A stretch of 36,604 nucleotides of DNA from Ktedonobacteria bacterium (GTDB lineage: Bacteria > Chloroflexota > Ktedonobacteria > Ktedonobacterales > JACDGC01), in the NCBI GenBank assembly GCA_027459785.1, contig DAIDGU010000015.1:1-36604 (forward strand). Reading direction: 5' to 3'. Of the stretch, positions 31,838 to 36,604 are shown one piece after another. The translations under genes and the position numbers were made by a program. The notes below the pieces were generated by a model that was given only the letters and a program-made list of their open reading frames with translations, was not told where the DNA came from and did not search any database. Each line of letters begins with the position of its first letter. Position 1 is the stretch's first letter.

Positions 31838-32815
31838 CTAGCTTTGGTTGGATTTGCGCTTGAGCGCCTCGCGCACGGCGGGCGGGGCAATGAGCTTGCC
31901 GGTATGACGGAAGCGCGCCACGCCGCGATCGATCAGATCCGGCGTGATGTCGTCGGCAAAGTGGCAGACGCCCAGCACAGTGATGTCGATCGGTTTGCCG
32001 TCCGCGACGGCACGTTCCAGCATCTTGCGGTCGATATCCACCGCGCCGGCGACCCACATATACGCGCGTGCGGAGCGCGCTACCGGTGGTGCCGGTGCTG
32101 AGGGCGGCGACGGCATGGGCGGCGGCGTCAGCGGCGGGGATGCCGAGAGTGGCGGGGGTGGTATTGTCGGCGGCATGGGCGGTGTTGGCGGCGTGGGACG
32201 GGTCGCCGACGCGAATGCATCTGGCGGTGGTTGCATGGCTGGTGCCTCCTCTATCGTGGTGTTGACGCGGTGGGCAATGATGCTCAACGACCATTCCTGC
32301 ACACCTGCATCCGTGCGCGGCGTTTGGAAGGGTTTGAGCGCGGCATTGAGTTGTTTGAGGACATCCTTGAACTCCTCTGTGGTCGCCCAAAAAAACTCGT
32401 TTGAGAATGTCAATGGCTCAGGTGCTTCGCGTTGGGCCAGGCTACGCATGGCCGCGCGCATCCCTTCCTGCATGATCATCTGAAACCACTCGCGCAACAT
32501 CGCCTCCGCCTCACTGATGGGCGTCGTGCGCAGCACATCCGGCCCGATCTGAATGCTTTTGGCGACGGCGCGGTAATACTTTTCGAGGATGCCCCCGCGC
32601 TCGCGCGTTTCTACCAGGCGCACAACGCCGATGCGCTCTAACTCGCGCACGTGGTAATGCACCTTGGCCGGCGATTCGCCGACGCGCTCGCCCAGTTGCG
32701 TCACCGTCAGCGCCTCGCGCGTCAGGTATTCCAGCAGGCGCAACCGCAACACGTCCGCGATGGTACGTGCCTGCTCGATGGTGGTGAGGTAAAAGACCTC
32801 GTCTTGCTCTTCCAT
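31838..32815 (-). CDS. ArsR-type winged-helix regulator with Pro-rich linker and C-terminal domain
   Basis: A 325-residue protein. Residues 1-75 form an ArsR/HTH_20-type winged helix (ARTIADVLRLRLLEYLTREA, LTVTQLGERVGESPAKVHYHVRELE, wing RLVETRERGGILEKYYRAVA). A helical domain follows to about 200, similar to ligand or dimer regions of this group. Then comes a 50-residue linker made almost only of Pro, Ser, Thr and Ala (near 205-255). An unassigned module of about 70 residues ends the protein (YMWVAGAVDIDRKMLERAVA, LGVCHFADDITPDLIDRGVA). The start is ATG 32815; the ribosome site is weak. A strong promoter lies 36 nt upstream. It probably controls itself and the MFS gene. Confidence 0.85.
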   Translation of the reverse strand: MEEQDEVFYLTTIEQARTIADVLRLRLLEYLTREALTVTQLGERVGESPAKVHYHVRELERIGVVRLVETRERGGILEKYYRAVAKSIQIGPDVLRTTPISEAEAMLREWFQMIMQEGMRAAMRSLAQREAPEPLTFSNEFFWATTEEFKDVLKQLNAALKPFQTPRTDAGVQEWSLSIIAHRVNTTIEEAPAMQPPPDAFASATRPTPPTPPMPPTIPPPPLSASPPLTPPPMPSPPSAPAPPVARSARAYMWVAGAVDIDRKMLERAVADGKPIDITVLGVCHFADDITPDLIDRGVARFRHTGKLIAPPAVREALKRKSNQS

Positions 32816-32850
32816 TTATTTCTACCGTTAAAATTTTCTTGATAGAGCAA

Positions 32851-32879
32851 AGTATACCTAATGATTAGAACTTTGTCAA
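32851..32879 (-). promoter_or_regulatory. Sigma-70 promoter with palindromic operator candidate, regulator-MFS unit
   Basis: On the minus strand: TTGACA (32879-32874), a spacer of exactly 17 bp, then TATACT (32856-32851). This is 6/6 and 5/6 to consensus, the best promoter in the window. The palindrome CTAATCATTAG (32868-32858) lies within the spacer, where an ArsR-type repressor could block polymerase. The predicted transcript starts near 32844, about 29 nt before the ATG. Confidence 0.8.
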
Positions 32880-32889
32880 GGGGGAGCAG

Positions 32890-32962
32890 ACCCATTGCGG
32901 GAAAAGTCGATGGTCATTGGAACCGGACAGACAGGCATGTCTGTCCTCCGGGGACCAGGGCG
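32890..32962 (+). repeat. Hairpin repeat family A, single unit with header (32.9 kb)
   Basis: The header CCCATTGCGGGAAAAG and GGTCATTGGAACCGG is followed by the hairpin ACAGACA-GGCA-TGTCTGT near 32927-32944 and CCTCCGGGG. The loop differs from the usual GGAA. It lies in the divergent gap between the regulator and methyltransferase genes. Confidence 0.8.
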
Positions 32963-33062
32963 ACCACCTGTAGGGGCAACCCTGCCTCAGCAGACCGTAT
33001 TGCGCGAGGGATGTGGGGCGGTCAATCCGGTGCCATTGCCCTGCCCGAAAGTCCCCTTTGGC

Positions 33063-33091
33063 TGGACAGCGCCATGTGATAAGGTGATAAT
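33063..33091 (+). promoter_or_regulatory. Candidate promoter of the methyltransferase gene
   Basis: TGGACA (33063-33068), a 17-bp spacer and GATAAT (33086-33091) each match 5/6 to consensus. They lie 45 nt before the ATG at 33137. Confidence 0.5.
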
Positions 33092-33136
33092 CAGAGGCGA
33101 TATGCGCATCAGTACCAAGGGAGAGCAACCACAGCC

Positions 33137-34111
33137 ATGTCTTCGCCATCCAACACGCCGACGCACGTCATCAATTATGATGCCGGCGGGTATGATTATC
33201 GCTCGTTCTGGCAGGGCCGCGACTATGAGCAGTGGGCCGAAACACACGTGATCCGCCGCATCTTGCGCCGTACCGCGCCGGTGCAGTGGATGGTAGACCT
33301 GGGGGGCGGCTTTGGGCGCAACGTGCCGCACGAATTGCAGCGCTCCCAGCACGTCGTGCTGGTCGATTACTCTTGGACCAATCTCACCAATGCCGAAAAC
33401 ACGTTGCTGGCGGACGGCAAGAACGCCGGGCGCGTCTTCTTGATCCGGGGCAACATCTACCACCTGCCGTTTCGGGATGCCGCGTTCCAAATGGGCGCGA
33501 CGATCCGTGTGCTGCACCACCTGGCGGCGACAAATGACGCGCTGGCCGAGATGAGCCGCGTCATCGGCGAACATTGGCTCTTGGACGTGCCGATCAAGCA
33601 TCATCTGCTGGCGCGTGTGAAAGCCGCCGTCAAGGGCGGTGGCAAAACCTTACGCACGCGCACGGCAAATGAATTGGGGTCGAAGGACGAACCGTTCTGG
33701 AACTATCACCTGGGCGCGATCCGCGAGGCGGTGCGCCAGGACGGCTGGGATGATACCCTCGTCGCCAGCGTGGCGAACTTCCGGCGCTGGGAGCGCGCGG
33801 TGCCAGGGCCGTTGCGCGCACCCGCGCGCCCCGTGGTCTATGGCGCGGAACGGCTGGCGCAGCCCTTGGGACGCGGCTGGTGGGGGCCAGCGCAATTCCT
33901 CTGGCTGACCAAACATCAGCAGCAAACCTTCACCGCGCCCGATCCTGCCTTCGCCGGCACGCCGCCGGCCCCGTGGGACGCACTAGCCCCCAGCCTCTGG
34001 TGTCCGGCGTGCCACGGTGAACTGCGCTGGGCGGACGATCACACCACCTGCGCCGCCTGCGCCAAAACCTTCACCCGCACAGGCGCGATCTGGGATTTCG
34101 TCGTCGAATAG
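33137..34111 (+). CDS. Class I SAM-dependent methyltransferase with C-terminal zinc ribbon
   Basis: A 324-residue protein. The methyltransferase fold shows motif I VDLGGGFGRNVP (53-63), an acidic strand end VVLVDYS, then GNIYHLPFRDAAFQMGATIRVLHHL (motifs II-III, as in ubiE/Methyltransf_11 enzymes). After a linker, two CxxC pairs (Cys289, Cys292, Cys305, Cys308; WCPACHGELRW, CAACAKTF) form a Trm112-like zinc ribbon ending GAIWDFVVE. This arrangement is seen in methyltransferases of small molecules and RNA; the substrate is not known. ATG 33137 has GGGAG about 13 nt upstream. The region around the stop is the first unit of a 21-bp tandem repeat. Confidence 0.88.
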   Translation: MSSPSNTPTHVINYDAGGYDYRSFWQGRDYEQWAETHVIRRILRRTAPVQWMVDLGGGFGRNVPHELQRSQHVVLVDYSWTNLTNAENTLLADGKNAGRVFLIRGNIYHLPFRDAAFQMGATIRVLHHLAATNDALAEMSRVIGEHWLLDVPIKHHLLARVKAAVKGGGKTLRTRTANELGSKDEPFWNYHLGAIREAVRQDGWDDTLVASVANFRRWERAVPGPLRAPARPVVYGAERLAQPLGRGWWGPAQFLWLTKHQQQTFTAPDPAFAGTPPAPWDALAPSLWCPACHGELRWADDHTTCAACAKTFTRTGAIWDFVVE

Positions 34112-34182
34112 GAACCAAATTTCGTCGAATAGAAACAAGATTTCGTCGAATAGGAACCATCTCCCTGCTTGCAGGGAGATGG
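34099..34182 (+). repeat. Three 21-bp tandem repeats over the methyltransferase stop, then a 12-bp palindrome
   Basis: Units start at 34099, 34120 and 34141 with the core TCGTCGAATAGGAACCA (middle copy AGAAACA). The first contains the TAG stop of the methyltransferase. The third runs into CCATCTCCCTGC (34157-34168), loop TT and GCAGGGAGATGG (34171-34182), a perfect 12-bp hairpin that could terminate transcription although no T-tract follows. Confidence 0.85.
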
Positions 34183-34202
34183 GGAGCAGACATCCTCGCT
34201 CT

Positions 34203-34440
34203 TCGATCATCTGGAGGACAGACATCCCTGTCTGCCTTCATTGCATCATTGTATGGGCGCGATTCCTCACGTCCCCGCGCTGCCGTTTCTATAATACCCA
34301 TTGCGGGGAAAGATAGTGGTCAGCGGGACCGGACAGACAGGAATGTCTGTCCTCCGGGGTGAGGGAGAATGGCGGTCCTCTGGGGTGAGGGAGAATGGCG
34401 GTCCTCCGGGACCCATCCTGATTACCTCGCCCGCATAGCG
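34203..34440. repeat. Composite repeat block: family A hairpins and GAATCGCGCCCATACAATGA copy 2
   Basis: In order: a family A hairpin in inverse orientation with loop GGGA on the minus strand (about 34216-34236); the second GAATCGCGCCCATACAATGA core (34246-34265, minus); the family A header CCCATTGCGGGGAAAG (about 34307) with hairpin ACAGACA-GGAA-TGTCTGT (34333-34350); then two direct 26-bp units beginning GGGGTGAGGGAGAATGGCGG (34356 and 34382). The block ends near GCCCGCATAGCGTG. It contains no gene. Confidence 0.85.
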
Positions 34441-34507
34441 TGTCAACTTTCGATTCCCACCCCCGTCCGGTACCACGTTAAAAAACGGTGAAGGGCCGCG
34501 TAAATAG

Positions 34508-34536
34508 TTGACAATTCAACAGTTTTGCGCAATACT
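34508..34536 (+). promoter_or_regulatory. Candidate promoter and operator of the alpha-amylase gene
   Basis: TTGACA (34508-34513), a 17-bp spacer and AATACT (34531-34536) match 6/6 and 4/6. GTTGA-CAAT-TCAAC (34507-34520) is an inverted repeat over the -35 box, suitable for a repressor. The start codon lies 60 nt downstream. Confidence 0.55.
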
Positions 34537-34561
34537 ATCGGAAAGGAGGGGACGCACCCTC

Positions 34562-34618
34562 GTGACCAAGGTCGGTCGCGGCGTGTGCGGCCAGTATGTG
34601 CATGACCCAGGTTGTTGA
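34562..34618 (+). CDS. Possible 18-residue leader peptide overlapping the amylase start
   Basis: GTG 34562 opens a frame VTKVGRGVCGQYVHDPGC that stops at 34616-34618, inside the amylase gene. The only strong ribosome site here, AGGAGG at 34544-34549, is 12 nt before this GTG but 46 nt before the amylase ATG. The frame could couple translation into the amylase. It has no recognisable family and may be chance. Confidence 0.3.
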   Translation: MTKVGRGVCGQYVHDPGC

Positions 34619-36452
34619 TTACTTCTTCAGTCCCTACATCCCGCCCCAGGAGCGCCGGCGGCGCTATGTGGCGCAGAACGGCGTGCAGCACGCCAGCGAG
34701 ATTTTCCCACGCGATCCCTTACCCGATCAGCTGGTGACGCTCACCATCACGACGAATGCCGCGCTGCCTGCCGACCACGTAGCCGTCTATTACACCACCG
34801 ACGGCACGGAGCCAGGCGGTGCGCGGGGCCGCGCGGTGCGCGGCGAGGTCGTGGCGGCAGTGGCCGGCGCGGAGATCGATGATCGCGCCGCCGGATTGCA
34901 GGTGCGCCAATGGCAGGCCGTGCTGCCGGGGCAGCCGGACGGGACGCTGGTGCGCTATCGCATTGACGCATGGCAGGGGGACGAGCCGGAGCGCCACTTC
35001 TGGTATGCGGACGCCGATGATTATTACGCGCCGCCCGCGCCCCAGGGCCGTGAGTTCGCCTACCATGTCGATCGGCGGCAGATGCCGGATTGGGTGCGCG
35101 ATGCCGTGATCTACCACATCTTCGTCGATCGCTTCGCCGCCGCGCATGACCAGCCGCCGCTACACGATCCAGGCGACATCACCGGCTTCTATGGTGGCAC
35201 GCTGCGCGGTGTGCTGGAAAAGCTGGACTACCTGGCGGACCTGGGCGTCACGTGCCTATGGCTTTCGCCGATCATGGAAAGTCCGACATATCATGGCTAC
35301 GATCCGACGAGCTATGAAAATGTGGCGCGGCGGTTGGGGACGAACGACGACCTGCGCGAGCTGATCGCGGCAGCGCATGCGCGTGGGCTGCGCGTGTTGC
35401 TGGACTTCGTCGCCAACCATACATCCACGGAAAACCCCGCTTTTCTGGAAGCACGCCAGAACCCCGCCAGTCCCTACGCCGGCTGGTATACTCTCGATCC
35501 AACCTATAAGCACGGCTATCTGTCGTATTATAACGTCCCCAGCATGCCGGTGTTATCCACGGATGCCACGCCGGTACGCACGTATCTCACGCAAATGGCG
35601 CTGCATTGGCTGAAAGATTTCGGCGCGGACGGCTTGCGGCTGGATAACGTCTCCGGGCCGGCCCACGCCTTCTGGACGATCTTCCAGGAGGGCATCAAAG
35701 CTGAACTGCCGGACGCCCTCACCCTGGGCGAAGTGACCGGCGGCATCGACGATCTGGTGACGTATGGTGGGCGGCTGGACGCCTGCATGGACTTCCCGCT
35801 GACGAAAGTCATCCGCCGTACCTTCGCACAGCGGCGGGCCACGCTGGACGATCTGCTGATCGCACTGGATCTGTATGATGCGGCGCTGCCGCCCGCGCTG
35901 GGCCTGGCGCGGCTGCTGGATAACCACGACATGCACCGCTTCCTGTGGCTGGCGGAAGGCGATACGCGCCGTTTGAAGCTGGCGCTGACCTTTCTGCTGA
36001 CGCTGGCCGGCGTGCCGGTCATCTACTACGGCACGGAAGTCGGCTTGTCGCAGCGCGCGGGACCGGGCGGGCAAGACGCCTATGCGCGCGAGCCGATGCC
36101 CTGGGGCGAGGCGCAACAGGCGGACCTGCGCGAACACACGCGCTGGCTGCTGACACAACGCCAGGCGCGGCCCTCGCTGCGGCGCGGCCTGATGGCGCGC
36201 GTGCCGGTCGCCGTGGCGGCGGGAGATCCAGCGCAGGTGGGCGCGCTGTTGCGCTGGCAGACGGACGAAGTTACCCTGGTGGTCTTCAACAACGCCGAAA
36301 CTCCTGCCGCTTTCGCCGTCACGTCGGCTGAATTGCCCGTCGCCGGCCCGCCCACCGCCCTGTGGCTGCTGACGCCGGAAGGCAGCGAGGCGCACGCGCC
36401 CACGCTGGCCGGCACGCTGCCCCCGCTGAGCGCGGCGGTGATGTACTGGTAA
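34596..36452 (+). CDS. GH13 alpha-amylase family enzyme (neopullulanase/cyclomaltodextrinase-like)
   Basis: A 618-residue glycoside hydrolase acting on alpha-1,4/1,6-glucans or maltodextrins. An N-terminal beta domain (about 35-150, with YYTTDGTEPGG and VRYRIDAWQ) resembles the CBM34/starch-binding module of neopullulanases. The catalytic barrel starts at WVRDAVIYHIFVDRF. Conserved regions: I DFVANHTS; II GADGLRLDNVSG with nucleophile Asp350; III LTLGEVTGG with acid/base Glu379; IV LLDNHDMHRFL with Asp445. A C-terminal beta domain follows. No signal peptide is seen, so it is probably cytoplasmic. The start is ATG 34596 or 34602; no ribosome site lies close, and an upstream short frame overlaps it. 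The gene ends against a 27-bp tandem array. Confidence 0.92.
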   Translation: MCMTQVVDYFFSPYIPPQERRRRYVAQNGVQHASEIFPRDPLPDQLVTLTITTNAALPADHVAVYYTTDGTEPGGARGRAVRGEVVAAVAGAEIDDRAAGLQVRQWQAVLPGQPDGTLVRYRIDAWQGDEPERHFWYADADDYYAPPAPQGREFAYHVDRRQMPDWVRDAVIYHIFVDRFAAAHDQPPLHDPGDITGFYGGTLRGVLEKLDYLADLGVTCLWLSPIMESPTYHGYDPTSYENVARRLGTNDDLRELIAAAHARGLRVLLDFVANHTSTENPAFLEARQNPASPYAGWYTLDPTYKHGYLSYYNVPSMPVLSTDATPVRTYLTQMALHWLKDFGADGLRLDNVSGPAHAFWTIFQEGIKAELPDALTLGEVTGGIDDLVTYGGRLDACMDFPLTKVIRRTFAQRRATLDDLLIALDLYDAALPPALGLARLLDNHDMHRFLWLAEGDTRRLKLALTFLLTLAGVPVIYYGTEVGLSQRAGPGGQDAYAREPMPWGEAQQADLREHTRWLLTQRQARPSLRRGLMARVPVAVAAGDPAQVGALLRWQTDEVTLVVFNNAETPAAFAVTSAELPVAGPPTALWLLTPEGSEAHAPTLAGTLPPLSAAVMYW

Positions 36453-36458
36453 GGTGAC

Positions 36459-36604
36459 GCGGGCGGTTGTCAGCGTGACAGACGAGCGGGCGGTTGTCAG
36501 TGTGACAGACGAGCGGGCGGTTGTCAGCGTGACAGACGAGCGGGCGGTTGTCAGTGTGACAGACGAGCGGGCGGTTGTCAGCGTGACAGACGAGCGGGCG
36601 GTTG
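36459..36604 (+). repeat. 27-bp tandem array reaching the window edge
   Basis: Five full units plus 11 bases of a sixth, each beginning GCGGGCGGTTGTCAG, then C or T, then GTGACAGACGA. Unit starts are 36459, 36486, 36513, 36540, 36567 and 36594. The variable base alternates C, T, C, T, C, so the true period is 54 bp. Each unit contains TGTCA-N3-TGACA. The array starts 6 bp after the amylase stop and continues beyond the window. It lacks the spacer diversity of a CRISPR. Confidence 0.95.

Noticed and set aside
36459..36604. CRISPR array at the right edge
   Set aside because: Units are contiguous and identical apart from one alternating base. There are no unique spacers and no cas genes.
1..36604. 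tRNA, rRNA or riboswitch genes
   Set aside because: No T-loop GGTTCGAATC-type motif with a matching acceptor stem, no rRNA signature and no recognised riboswitch core was seen on either strand; a covariance-model scan would be decisive.

Overview
The window is GC-rich, roughly 60-65% by eye, and gene-dense, and looks like a chromosomal segment of a free-living heterotroph. A Chloroflexota-type bacterium is the best guess. The reasons are an S53 acid protease, paired M3 and M32 metallopeptidases, a SNF2 helicase next to a SWIM protein, a phosphatidylinositol/mannoside-like lipid cluster outside a typical actinobacterial setting, and intergenic gaps filled with dispersed hairpin repeats. No rRNA, tRNA or CRISPR array was recognised, so the taxonomy is inference.

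Layout. 1-4.4 kb (minus strand): acetyl-CoA synthetase, a SatP-type acetate transporter behind a terminator-like hairpin, an aquaporin gene broken by an in-frame TGA, and a small YeaQ/GlsB-type membrane protein. 4.6-10.6 kb: an accessory patch with an intact UPF0175/DUF3368 toxin-antitoxin pair, a second YeaQ-type gene, a C-terminal scrap of a RelE/HigB-like toxin, a decayed histidine-kinase fragment fused in frame to an IS5 transposase fragment, oligoendopeptidase F, two DUF433-type genes with a 19-codon stub of a DUF5615-like toxin, and a YdeI/OmpD-associated protein. 10.7-14.7 kb: a SNF2 helicase whose frame is broken by a 16-bp tandem duplication, then a SWIM zinc-finger gene. 15.1-17.0 kb: a secreted S53 peptidase.

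17.3-21.3 kb: four co-directional genes (two acyltransferases, a PimA-like GT4 glycosyltransferase, a CDP-alcohol phosphatidyltransferase). Together they could make an acylated glycosyl-phosphatidylinositol-type lipid. 21.7-23.7 kb: a NYN-domain nuclease with a very long disordered N-terminus. 24.0-28.2 kb: M32 carboxypeptidase, ribosomal silencing factor RsfS with an apparent CTG start, two tiny membrane proteins, a MarR regulator and a second GT4 glycosyltransferase. 28.6-34.1 kb: a PAS histidine kinase, an MFS exporter preceded by its probable ArsR-like regulator with a clear sigma-70 promoter, and a SAM methyltransferase with a C-terminal zinc ribbon. 34.6-36.5 kb: a GH13 alpha-amylase/neopullulanase-type enzyme.

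The most unusual layer is intergenic. At least three dispersed repeat families recur: an ACAGACA-GGAA-TGTCTGT hairpin in about ten copies, a CGGGCGGTTGAAACCGCG element whose second hairpin shows a compensatory base-pair change between copies, and a GAATCGCGCCCATACAATGA element. There are also tandem arrays at 30.1 kb and at the right edge. The three large gaps between convergent genes are all occupied by these repeats. Four genes (aquaporin, helicase, histidine kinase, and toxin remnants) show visible lesions.
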